Part shown: piece after piece, positions 1 through 7,559 of the stretch
Position numbering within the stretch: the stretch's first letter is position 1
Layout of the letters: every line of letters begins with the position of its first letter
Translations under genes and position numbers: made by a program
Assembly: GCF_020012125.1 (NCBI RefSeq)
Contig: NZ_JAIFAG010000001.1
Span: 372,001-436,000, forward strand
Direction: 5' to 3'
Origin: Hymenobacter psoromatis
Lineage (GTDB): Bacteria; Bacteroidota; Bacteroidia; Cytophagales; Hymenobacteraceae
Length of the DNA stretch: 64,000 bases
The notes under the pieces: generated by a model
Databases searched by the model: none
What the model was told of the DNA's origin: nothing
What the model saw: only the letters and a program-made list of their open reading frames with translations

Positions 1-615
1 GACCTGGGCCACGAGAAGCGCGGCCTCATCCCCTCGCCCGAATACTACGATAAGCTCCGGGGCTACCACCACTGGAACTTCAAGACGGTGTACTCGCTCA
101 GCATTGGGCAGGGCGAAATCGGCATCACGGGCCTGCAAATGGCCAATGTGCTAGCTACCATTGCCAATCGGGGCTACTACTACGCGCCGCATTTTGTGCG
201 TAGCATCGGCAACAGCGGCCAGCCGCTGCCCGAGTTTCGGCAGCGCCACTATACGGCCGTAGACACGGCGCTCTTCAAGTATATTATTCCGGGAATGCAG
301 CAGGTGGTGGACGGCCGCGGCGGCACCGGCAGCTTCGCCAGCCTGGCCCAGTATGGCATTTCGGTGGCCGGCAAAACCGGTACCGTGCAGAACCCGCACG
401 GCCTCGACCACTCCACCTTCGCCGCCTTTGCCCCGGCCAATAATCCCAGAATCGCCATCGTCGTTTTTATCGAAAACATGGGCTTTGGCGGCACCTTCGC
501 CGCCCCTACCGCCGGCCTGATGATGGAGAAGTACCTGCGCGGCAAAGTGGCCCCCGGCCGCAAGCGCTGGGAAGACTGGGTGATGTATGGCCGCCCCCTG
601 GCCGGGCATCATTGA
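1..615 (+). CDS. mrdA: Penicillin-binding protein 2, C-terminal part (partial at window edge)
   Basis: The frame is open from the first base, so only about the last 204 residues of a transpeptidase of lateral-wall peptidoglycan synthesis are visible. The segment carries the class B PBP signature: SIGQGEIGITGLQMAN before the last helices, then the active-site box VAGKTGTVQNPHG at about residues 121-133 of the visible part, followed by a conserved tail with FVEN-like strand IVVFIENMGFGG. PBP2 acts in the periplasm, anchored by an N-terminal helix that would lie upstream of the window. RodA follows 160 bp downstream, the usual pairing in the mre/mrd elongation cluster. The start is outside the window. 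Confidence 0.93.
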   Translation, partial: DLGHEKRGLIPSPEYYDKLRGYHHWNFKTVYSLSIGQGEIGITGLQMANVLATIANRGYYYAPHFVRSIGNSGQPLPEFRQRHYTAVDTALFKYIIPGMQQVVDGRGGTGSFASLAQYGISVAGKTGTVQNPHGLDHSTFAAFAPANNPRIAIVVFIENMGFGGTFAAPTAGLMMEKYLRGKVAPGRKRWEDWVMYGRPLAGHH

Positions 616-646
616 GGAAAGTTGCGCAAAGGCGTTCGTCATAGCA

Positions 647-688
647 ATCGCACCCGAACGAGTCGTGCGGATGTCGTTCGGGTGCGAT
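647..688. repeat. Perfect 15-bp inverted repeat between mrdA and rodA
   Basis: Arms 647-661 (ATCGCACCCGAACGA) and 674-688 are exact reverse complements with a 12-nt loop. There is no T-run after it, so it is not a standard intrinsic terminator. It could be an mRNA-stabilising or processing hairpin or a dispersed palindrome. The rest of the gap to rodA has no gene; a weak promoter-like string GACCTTTG lies at 749-756, one base off the TAnnTTTG consensus. Confidence 0.6.
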
Positions 689-774
689 GCGCGTTGCTCG
701 TAATTATAACTGGGTGAAAGGGCCGGCATAAAAACCCCTGGTCGTTCCGACCTTTGCGGGAGTTTTCTGCCCGC

Positions 775-2070
775 ATGTCGCCCCCTACCCCCCGCTCTTC
801 CCGCAACCTCGACTGGCCGCTGCTGCTGCTCTACCTGGTGCTGGTGGGCCTGGGCTGGGTGGCGGTGTATGCGGCCAGCTATTCGCCCGAGGCCCCGGCC
901 CACCCATTTTCCGCGCTCAGCTTTTCGGAGCTGATGGCCTTCAACTGGTTCAAGCAGCTCATCTGGATGGGCACGGCCGTGCTACTCATCGTGGTGCTGC
1001 TAGTGGTTGATTATAAGGCGTATGATGCGCTGGCCTACCCCCTCTACGGTGGCATGATAGTGCTGCTGCTGATTACGCTCGTCGTGGCGCGGCCCATTGC
1101 GGGCTCGCGCTCGTGGCTGGAGTTTGGGCCGGTGCGCCTGCAGCCGGCCGAATTTGCTAAGTTCACCACGGCGTTGGCAGCCTCGCGCTTTATGGCCGGC
1201 ATCAACCTGCGCAACCAGAACTGGCGCGACCAGGCCGTGCTGGCCGGCCTCACGCTGCTGCCGGTGCTGCTGATTCTGGCCTCTAACGAGACGGGGCAGG
1301 CACTGGTGTTCGGGGCGTTGCTGCTGGCGTATTTCCGCGAGGGTATGTCGCCGATTATTCTGCTGCTGCTGGCGGCGGGCGGTATCATTCTGCTGCTGGC
1401 GCTGCTGGTGCCCAAGCTGTGGCTGGTGGGCGGCTTCACGGTGGTGCTGGGAGTCGCGTTTCTGCTCAATTCGCGGTTGTGGCGGCACCACTTGCCGCTG
1501 AGCCTCGGGGCCTGGGCGCTGGTGATTGGGATGGTATTCGGGGTTGACTTTTTCTTCAATAAGGTGTTGCAGCCCCACCAGCGGCAGCGCATCGAAATGC
1601 TTATTGACCCTGGCAAAGACCCGCTGGGCAAGGGCTGGAACGTGACGCAGAGCAAAATCGCGCTCGGCTCGGGCGGCTGGCTGGGCAAAGGCTTCCTGCA
1701 AGGCACCCAAACCAAGTTCGACTTCGTGCCCGAGCAGAGCACCGACTTCATCTTCTGCACCGTGGGCGAGGAGTGGGGCTGGACGGGCTGCCTGGTCATT
1801 ATCGGCCTCTACCTCACGCTTTTGTGGCGCATCCTGCTGGTGGCCGAGCGCCAAAAATCCGTATTCGGCCGCACCTACGGCTACTGCGCGGCCAGCATCC
1901 TATTCGTGCACTTTACCGTGAACCTGGGCATGACGATGGGCCTGATGCCGGTGGTAGGCATTCCGCTGCCCTTTTTCAGCTACGGGGGCTCCTCGCTATG
2001 GTCATTCACGATACTGGTTTTCACCCTATTGGCGCTGGATGCCCACCGCAAGCAGGACTTGGTGCGGTAG
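775..2070 (+). CDS. rodA: RodA, peptidoglycan glycosyltransferase of the SEDS family
   Basis: 431-residue polytopic inner-membrane protein that polymerises lipid II during rod elongation as partner of PBP2, encoded just upstream. SEDS hallmarks are visible: the segment GSRSWLEFGPVRLQPAEFAK in the first third, and VGIPLPFFSYGGSSL near the C-terminus, the most conserved motif of FtsW/RodA/SpoVE. About ten hydrophobic helices can be counted. ATG at 775 is chosen over the in-frame TTG at 754 because it begins a normal short cytoplasmic N-terminus (MSPPTPRSSRNLDWP) before the first helix. Identification as RodA rather than FtsW rests on the PBP2 neighbour. Confidence 0.94.
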   Translation: MSPPTPRSSRNLDWPLLLLYLVLVGLGWVAVYAASYSPEAPAHPFSALSFSELMAFNWFKQLIWMGTAVLLIVVLLVVDYKAYDALAYPLYGGMIVLLLITLVVARPIAGSRSWLEFGPVRLQPAEFAKFTTALAASRFMAGINLRNQNWRDQAVLAGLTLLPVLLILASNETGQALVFGALLLAYFREGMSPIILLLLAAGGIILLLALLVPKLWLVGGFTVVLGVAFLLNSRLWRHHLPLSLGAWALVIGMVFGVDFFFNKVLQPHQRQRIEMLIDPGKDPLGKGWNVTQSKIALGSGGWLGKGFLQGTQTKFDFVPEQSTDFIFCTVGEEWGWTGCLVIIGLYLTLLWRILLVAERQKSVFGRTYGYCAASILFVHFTVNLGMTMGLMPVVGIPLPFFSYGGSSLWSFTILVFTLLALDAHRKQDLVR

Positions 2071-2174
2071 CGGGCGGCGAGGTGGTGAAATGGTGAGTAG
2101 GTGGATAAGCTCGGTTTGGTAAATACGGTTTATCATTCATCATTCACTCCTGTTGAGCCGCTTATCTTGACGAT

Positions 2175-2504
2175 ATGAAAAACCTACTGTTTCTGTGCGC
2201 CTGCCTATGGGCGTTGGCCATGCCGCTACGTGCCGTGGCGGGGCCACCCGATATTATCGTGGTGCAAATTTCATTATTTGCTGGCGATTATAATGCAATT
2301 ATTACGCGTGGTAAAGGTAAAAGTGAGACTATAGCGCTTAATAATGGGGGTTCAAAAAAAGACCAGATTCAATGTAATGAGGAGTACTATCAGCTCTTTC
2401 AACAGCTTTACCAAGAGGGGTACATCTTGCAGAGCACATTTACCAATAGGACTGCTGATACTACCCTACTATTTGTCAAAGCCTCAACAGACTCAACCAA
2501 ATAG
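2175..2504 (+). CDS. Small secreted protein of unknown function
   Basis: 109 residues starting with a clear signal peptide (MKNLLFLCACLWALAMPLRAVAG, cleavage near residue 22). The mature part is about 85 residues, predicted soluble, with no recognised domain; the pattern of alternating hydrophobic residues suggests a small beta-rich or alpha/beta fold. The 3' half is more AT-rich than its neighbours. It stands alone, 105 bp after rodA and 33 bp before the next gene on the same strand. I do not recognise a family. Confidence 0.6.
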   Translation: MKNLLFLCACLWALAMPLRAVAGPPDIIVVQISLFAGDYNAIITRGKGKSETIALNNGGSKKDQIQCNEEYYQLFQQLYQEGYILQSTFTNRTADTTLLFVKASTDSTK

Positions 2505-2537
2505 GAAAGCCGCGTCCGCACCTAGCTTGCGCGTCCA

Positions 2538-4202
2538 ATGCCCCCCCGCCCCGTATTTCCCTACCCCCAGTGTATCGGCTGGTTCTGGCTCAGCCTGGCC
2601 GTAGTAGGCTTGCTCACAAGTATTTGCCTAGCCCTACCCACCGCCAACGCGACTGGCGATGCCTGGTACTACGCCGCCTGCGCCCGCTGGGGGCAGGAGC
2701 TGTGGCAGCCGCACCATCTGCTGTATAATGCCATCGGCTGGGGGTGGCTGCGGGTGGTGGGCGCGGCCGGCCCCGCGCCGGCCGGGCTGGCGGCCCTACC
2801 CTGGTTGCAGGCTTTGAACGCGCTGGCCTACGGCGGCTGCCTGCTGGCGCTGGGCCGGCTGCTGCCCTGGGCGGGGGTAGCCCGCGCCGCCGTGCCGGCT
2901 TGGCTGCTGCTGGTGGGCAGCTGCTTCGGCATGCTGCGTTTCGCCACGGAGAATGAGGCGTATATGCAGCCGCTGCTGCTGGCGCTGCTGGCCAGCCTGG
3001 CCTGGGCGCGGGCGTTGCGCACGGAAAAGCAGTCCGGCCGCTGGCTATTGCTGGCCGGCCTACTGGCGGCTGGGGCCTGCCTAGTGCACCAGCTGATGGT
3101 GTGGTGGTGGCTAGGGCTGCTGCTGGGGCTGCGGCCCTGGCGCGGCCGGCCCGCGGCGGCGCGGGCGCTATGGTACTTGGTACCCGCCGTCTTAGTACCG
3201 CTGGCCTACGCGCTGGCCGCGCCGGGGGGGGTAGGAGGCATGGTTCGCTTCGCGCTGCACGACTACCTCACCGGTAACGCGCGGGTTGAGCTGGGTGGTA
3301 AGGGCTTGCTGCTCACGGGTATCAACCTGGTGCGCACGACCGGGCAGGTTCACGGCAACCTGCTACCGCTGTTGCACCGCTGGCCACTTTTGCTGGGCGG
3401 CGTTGGCATAAGTAGCTTGGCGCTGGGTACCTATGGCGCGCTCGGCGCACGCGCCGCGTGGCGCAAGTCTACCCCCGCGCCGATGCCGCGCCCTACCCTT
3501 CCGTTATGCACGCAATCGCTTAATTACTTACTCACTGTCAGGACGCACGCACTCATCGGCGGGCTACACCTGGCGTTCGCGGCGCAGGCGGCCGGCAATG
3601 CCGAATTTATGGTGATGCTGCCCGCGCTGGCGGCCCTGGCGCTGGCGGGCGGGCCACTGGCCGCCTGGCCGCCGCGCCGGGTGGCGGCCCTGGGCGCGGC
3701 CCTGCTGAGCTGGAACCTGGCCTTCGGGCTGGTGCCAGCGCACTTGCTTGACTACACCGGCACCGGCCCGGCGCTACGGGCGTGGGTGCTGCGCCAGCCG
3801 CAAGCCTGGTTTTTACTGCGCGACCCCAACTTAGTCCTCAACCAGCTCCAATATTATTCCGGCCGCCCCGCCAGCGCCCCTCGCGTGGTGGGCCTGACCC
3901 GCCCCGCCGCCCCGGCCGCCTTCCGCGCCTGGCTGGCGGGCCGGCTGGCCGCCGGCGAAGTCGTTTATACGGATGCGCTGGGCGGCTACCGGCCCCTCGA
4001 CCGCGCCCAGCTCACGCAGGGTGCGGCGGCCGCGCAGCGGCTGGCCGGCTTCGCGGCCGTGCGTGTGGATTCCTTTCCGACTTTCTTCGGCCCGCGCTAC
4101 CTCACGCGGCTTGGGCCGGCGAGGGGGGTAGGAACCAGCCCGGCGCGCACCCAACCCATGCTCAGCGCCAGTGCGGCCGTGAAAACCGGAGCCAGCAGAT
4201 AG
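2538..4202 (+). CDS. Polytopic membrane protein, possible GT-C type glycosyltransferase
   Basis: 554 residues with roughly ten or more hydrophobic segments, very rich in Leu, Ala, Trp and Arg. The N-terminus runs into a first helix (IGWFWLSLAVVGLLTSICL) followed by a loop with GDAWYYAACARWGQE, where an acidic residue in the first periplasmic loop resembles the arrangement in GT-C glycosyltransferases using polyprenyl-linked sugars. No specific family can be named. The last 106 bp overlap the 3' end of the convergent gene at 4097-5143, which also encodes a membrane protein of the same general type. Start ATG at 2538 directly precedes the first helix. Confidence 0.72.
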   Translation: MPPRPVFPYPQCIGWFWLSLAVVGLLTSICLALPTANATGDAWYYAACARWGQELWQPHHLLYNAIGWGWLRVVGAAGPAPAGLAALPWLQALNALAYGGCLLALGRLLPWAGVARAAVPAWLLLVGSCFGMLRFATENEAYMQPLLLALLASLAWARALRTEKQSGRWLLLAGLLAAGACLVHQLMVWWWLGLLLGLRPWRGRPAAARALWYLVPAVLVPLAYALAAPGGVGGMVRFALHDYLTGNARVELGGKGLLLTGINLVRTTGQVHGNLLPLLHRWPLLLGGVGISSLALGTYGALGARAAWRKSTPAPMPRPTLPLCTQSLNYLLTVRTHALIGGLHLAFAAQAAGNAEFMVMLPALAALALAGGPLAAWPPRRVAALGAALLSWNLAFGLVPAHLLDYTGTGPALRAWVLRQPQAWFLLRDPNLVLNQLQYYSGRPASAPRVVGLTRPAAPAAFRAWLAGRLAAGEVVYTDALGGYRPLDRAQLTQGAAAAQRLAGFAAVRVDSFPTFFGPRYLTRLGPARGVGTSPARTQPMLSASAAVKTGASR

Positions 4203-5143
4203 CCCATGCGGCCGAGGTCGGCAGAAAGCAGCATGTGCCCGGCCACCACAACCAGTAGCGCCGCCTCGGCCCCACCCAGCACCGGGGCCAGCGCCCGCCG
4301 CCCGCCCGGCCGCGCCAGCGCCACCAGTACCGGCAGCCAAAACAAGCCGAAGATGCTGAACAGCTCCGCCAAACCCTTGATGGAAAAAGCTTTGCGCAGC
4401 GAAAAAGTCAGATTTTCGAGGTGTGAGAAAGCGTTGGCGACGCTGGTATCGGGGGCCGCGCCGGCCGCTTTATCCACCCAGAAGTGCGCCGCCGCCAGCG
4501 CGCCTACCCCCAGCGCCAGGGCCAACGCTTGGCCGCGCCAGCTCAGCGCCCGCCGCCCGTACCACAGCAGCCAGGGCAGCAAAAATACGAATGACTCCTT
4601 GGCCAGCGGCCCCACCAGCAACGTCAGTGCCAGCGCCCAAGCCGCCCCCAGCCCGCGCCGCACGGCGTGGTAGCCCAGCCCAAACACCAGCAAATACAGA
4701 CTATCGGTGAGTGGCAGGCCCGCCGCATAGCCCGCCCAGCGGCTGCTGAGCACCGCCGCCAGCGCCAGCGCGGCCGGCCCCGCGCCGGCCCCCGCCAGCC
4801 GGGCACATTGGTAAAAACACGCGCCCGCCGCGCTCAGCAGCAAGCAGTTAATTAAATAAAAGGCCGTCCGCAAGGGCCACTCGCCGGCCTGCCGCGTTGG
4901 GCCACCGGGCGTGCCCAGCGCGGCCAGCGGCCGGGCCAGCGCGCCGGCCGCCAGCGGCACCAGCAGGCGGTAGCGCCGCGTCACGTTCACGCTGTCGAAG
5001 CGCCCGCTGGCCAGGCGTAGGTAGCTGCGCGTGTCCAGGGAGTGCGAGAAGTCATAGTGCCGGTAGGTGGGGTAGGCCGCATTCAGCAGCAAGCCCAGCG
5101 CCAGCGCCCACGGCAGCCCCCAGCGAACGAGTTGGTTGCGCAT
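4097..5143 (-). CDS. Polytopic membrane protein, possible GT-C type glycosyltransferase
   Basis: 348 residues with about nine hydrophobic segments. The first helix (LPWALALGLLLNAAYP) is followed by a loop containing HYDFSHSLDTRSYLRLASG, a DxxxY-type loop reminiscent of membrane glycosyltransferases and mannosyltransferase-like proteins. No family is assigned. It converges on, and overlaps by 106 bp with, the membrane protein gene 2538-4202; both frames have strong coding character right through the overlap. Its start lies 10 bp from the stop of the upstream gene at 5154, so the two may be co-transcribed. Confidence 0.7.
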   Translation of the reverse strand: MRNQLVRWGLPWALALGLLLNAAYPTYRHYDFSHSLDTRSYLRLASGRFDSVNVTRRYRLLVPLAAGALARPLAALGTPGGPTRQAGEWPLRTAFYLINCLLLSAAGACFYQCARLAGAGAGPAALALAAVLSSRWAGYAAGLPLTDSLYLLVFGLGYHAVRRGLGAAWALALTLLVGPLAKESFVFLLPWLLWYGRRALSWRGQALALALGVGALAAAHFWVDKAAGAAPDTSVANAFSHLENLTFSLRKAFSIKGLAELFSIFGLFWLPVLVALARPGGRRALAPVLGGAEAALLVVVAGHMLLSADLGRMGYLLAPVFTAALALSMGWVRAGLVPTPLAGPSRVR

Positions 5144-5153
5144 TTTTTTTCAC

Positions 5154-6383
5154 CTAAGCCCCCGCGAACTTGCGCTCAATCAGCTTTAGCAGGCGGCCAA
5201 CGTGCTCTTCCTTGCGGCTCCAGTCGTGCTGGCGGGCCAGGTCCTGGCGTACGTAGGCGGTGGCGGTAGCGGCGTCGGGCAGGGTATCGAGGTGCGCAAT
5301 GGCGGCGTGGTAGTCGTCATCCTCGCCGCCAAATAGCTCATTAATAAAGCTAAAGCGCTGATTAATAGAAATAGCTTCGCGCAGGCTGCCCACCTTGGGA
5401 GCCCCGCGCTCGGCCAGGGGCGGCGCGGTTAGCGTGGCCGCCTCGCGTAGCGTGTCAGCCAGATGGGGCGTGGCGGCCTGGGTCGCCTTCAGCTTTTCGT
5501 AAAGCGGTACCTCGGCGGGGCGCACGGTAGGGCTAGCGGTCGGCTTGGGCGCGAGGACAGGGGCCGGCGTGCTTACGACGGGTTTAGGCGTGGGCGGGGG
5601 GGTAGGGGCTGGTTCGGCTGCGGCTGCGGGCGGGGGGGTAAGGGCTGGCTTTGGCATGGCGAGCGGTTCCGACTTGGCGGCGAGCTCGCGGGCGGGTGGG
5701 GGGGTAGGGGCGAGGACCACTGGCTTAGCCGGGCCATCGTCCCAGAGGTCGGCTTCGGTGAGGGGCAGCAGGGCGCTCAGCTCGCTCACCAGGGGGGGTA
5801 GGGCGGGCAACTCTTTGCGGTGCGCGGTGAGGTAGAGGTCGAAGCGCTGGCTCAAAAACTCGCGGTTCAGCGGCGCGTGGCCGGTGGGCAGGCTGCCCAC
5901 GAAGCCCTCAAAAAACGGCTTGGCCTGGTCGAAGTAGCGTAGCGAATCGCGCAGGGTAGCCAGCGGCACGGCTTCGTCGGGGTCGGGGCCGGCGGGAGGT
6001 AGCAGCAGGCGCTCGAAGGCGGCGGCGGGGTCGGTGGCCAGCGCCAGCGTATCGGCCACGGCCTGGGCCAGCAGGGGCTCCAGGGCCGCCCGGCCCAGGC
6101 CAATGTGGCGCGAAAGCACGTTCATAAACTGCCCCAGCGCGGCGCGCACCGGCGCGGCCTCAAAATCGAAATACGGGCTGCGTAAAGCGCTGGCTTCCTG
6201 CTGCCAGCGGCTCAGCAGCTGCCGCAACACCAGTAGGTTGACTTGCCGCAGGGGCGTGAACTTAAGCAGCGCGGGGCCGTCGAGGGTAGCGTCGGGCTGG
6301 GCGTCGAAAAACTGCTGGCTGAGCCGGGCGGCCAGCCGGCGGCCGTATTGCGCGCACTTGGCGAGGCTATATTTGTCGGGCAT
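5154..6383 (-). CDS. Conserved Bacteroidota protein of unknown function
   Basis: 409 residues, cytoplasmic. Three parts are visible: a helical N-terminal domain (about residues 1-210), a long Pro/Ala/Thr-rich linker (about 230-310), and a C-terminal module containing SLREAISINQRFSFINELFG and a following DW-rich helix. The last module is a conserved element I recognise from hypothetical proteins widespread in Bacteroidota, where it is usually fused to variable N-termini. ATG at 6383 is chosen over the longer GTG/ATG-less extension to 6509, because the extension would overlap the divergent ferredoxin gene and its start region. The linker DNA is full of GGGGGTAGG-type strings. Confidence 0.7.
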   Translation of the reverse strand: MPDKYSLAKCAQYGRRLAARLSQQFFDAQPDATLDGPALLKFTPLRQVNLLVLRQLLSRWQQEASALRSPYFDFEAAPVRAALGQFMNVLSRHIGLGRAALEPLLAQAVADTLALATDPAAAFERLLLPPAGPDPDEAVPLATLRDSLRYFDQAKPFFEGFVGSLPTGHAPLNREFLSQRFDLYLTAHRKELPALPPLVSELSALLPLTEADLWDDGPAKPVVLAPTPPPARELAAKSEPLAMPKPALTPPPAAAAEPAPTPPPTPKPVVSTPAPVLAPKPTASPTVRPAEVPLYEKLKATQAATPHLADTLREAATLTAPPLAERGAPKVGSLREAISINQRFSFINELFGGEDDDYHAAIAHLDTLPDAATATAYVRQDLARQHDWSRKEEHVGRLLKLIERKFAGA

Positions 6384-6432
6384 GGCGTGGGCCGGTCGGT
6401 AGGCCGGTTTCGTGCGCCAAGTTAGCCCCAAA

Positions 6433-6693
6433 ATGCCCTTGCTGACCCTTGCTAACCTGCCTGCCCCGCCTCTGGAAGTGCCCGCCGGCCGCACGGTGCT
6501 AGCTGCCATTCACGCGGCGGGCCACGCCTGGTGGCACGCCTGCGGGGCCAAGGGCCGCTGCACCACCTGCCGGGTGCGGGTGCTGGCCGGTGCCGAGTTC
6601 CTTACCCCACCCACGCCGGCTGAGCTACGCTACCGCGCCGCCGGCCGCCTCGGCGAAGCCGAGCGCCTGGCCTGCCAAGCCAGAGTCAGTTGA
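6433..6693 (+). CDS. Small 2Fe-2S ferredoxin
   Basis: 86 residues with the plant-type ferredoxin cysteine pattern: CGAKGRCTTC (C-x5-C-x2-C) near residues 37-46 and a fourth cysteine in ERLACQ near the C-terminus. It should bind one 2Fe-2S cluster and carry electrons in the cytoplasm; the partner is unknown. ATG at 6433 is preferred over GTG at 6412 because it gives the usual short strand before the cluster loop. It is divergent from the gene at 5154-6383 with only 49 bp between starts, so the two promoters must overlap. Confidence 0.87.
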   Translation: MPLLTLANLPAPPLEVPAGRTVLAAIHAAGHAWWHACGAKGRCTTCRVRVLAGAEFLTPPTPAELRYRAAGRLGEAERLACQARVS

Positions 6694-6848
6694 GAGTTAA
6701 TAGGTATAGAAGGTTGGCCGGGCCGGGTATCGGCGGGCGGTGCCGTACTTTGTAGAGAGTGCCAAAGCCGGAAGCTGGCTGCTAAATTGCCGCAGCGCTT
6801 AGCAGCCAACCTTTAACTTATCACTCTTAACTCTTAATTCTCAACTTA
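6689..6848. repeat. Extended imperfect inverted repeat between ferredoxin and tdk genes
   Basis: The left end begins AGTTGAGAGTTAATAGG at 6689, overlapping the ferredoxin stop, and the right end read in reverse begins AGTTGAGAATTAAGAG near 6848. Inside are further complementary pieces, including GGCTGCTAA at 6777-6785 with TTAGCAGCC at 6799-6807. AT-rich ends of this style recur in other gaps of the window (for example 17335-17409). It may be a dispersed intergenic palindrome; it sits directly in front of the tdk TTG start at 6851. Confidence 0.45.
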
Positions 6849-6850
6849 AC

Positions 6851-7480
6851 TTGTTTACTGAGCCCCGCCGCCACGCCGACTTTCCGCGCCACCGGGGCTG
6901 GCTGGAAGTCATTTGCGGCTCCATGTTTTCGGGTAAAACCGAGGAGCTGATTCGCCGCCTCACCCGCGCCCGCATTGCGCGGCAGCGGGTCGAGATTTTC
7001 AAGCCCGCCCTCGATACCCGCTACCACGCCCAAGACGTGGTGAGCCACAACCAAAATAGTATCCGCTCGACGCCGGTGCAGTCGCCGGCCGAAATCCTGC
7101 TGCTGGCCGGCGGTAGCACCGACGTGGTGGGCATCGACGAAGCCCAGTTCTTTGACGAAAGCCTGGTGGACGTGTGCCGACAGCTGGCCGATAACGGGGT
7201 GCGCGTCATCGTGGCCGGGCTCGATATGGACTACCGCGGCCGGCCCTTCGGCCCCCTGCCGGCGCTGCTGGCCACCGCCGAGTTTGTGACCAAAGTACAC
7301 GCCGTGTGCGTGTGCTGCGGCGAACTGGCCGCCTACTCCTACCGCATCGTGGCCAGCGAAAAGCAGGTGCTGCTGGGCGAAACCGACAGCTACGAGGCCC
7401 GCTGCCGCCCCTGCTTCCTGGCCGGCGACAGCATTAAAGTAGTGCACAAGGAGCAGTTAACAATGAATAAGGAAGGGTAG
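6851..7480 (+). CDS. tdk: Thymidine kinase
   Basis: 209-residue type II thymidine kinase that phosphorylates thymidine with ATP in the salvage pathway. The P-loop [15 protein letters not shown] is at residues 23-37, the Mg-binding DEAQFF at about residue 97, and a C-terminal zinc-ribbon has CVCCGE and RCRPC pairs. The lid with [11 protein letters not shown] matches the family. The frame starts with TTG at 6851, giving the expected N-terminus ([17 protein letters not shown]) ahead of the P-loop; the first in-frame ATG would begin inside the P-loop, so the TTG start is needed. Confidence 0.95.
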   Translation: MFTEPRRHADFPRHRGWLEVICGSMFSGKTEELIRRLTRARIARQRVEIFKPALDTRYHAQDVVSHNQNSIRSTPVQSPAEILLLAGGSTDVVGIDEAQFFDESLVDVCRQLADNGVRVIVAGLDMDYRGRPFGPLPALLATAEFVTKVHAVCVCCGELAAYSYRIVASEKQVLLGETDSYEARCRPCFLAGDSIKVVHKEQLTMNKEG

Positions 7481-7559
7481 GCGTTGGGGTTCGGCGAGTC
7501 CGGGCTTTCCCAACTTCATTTCTACGCGCTGGCCAATAGTCAGTAGTAATTAACACGCT

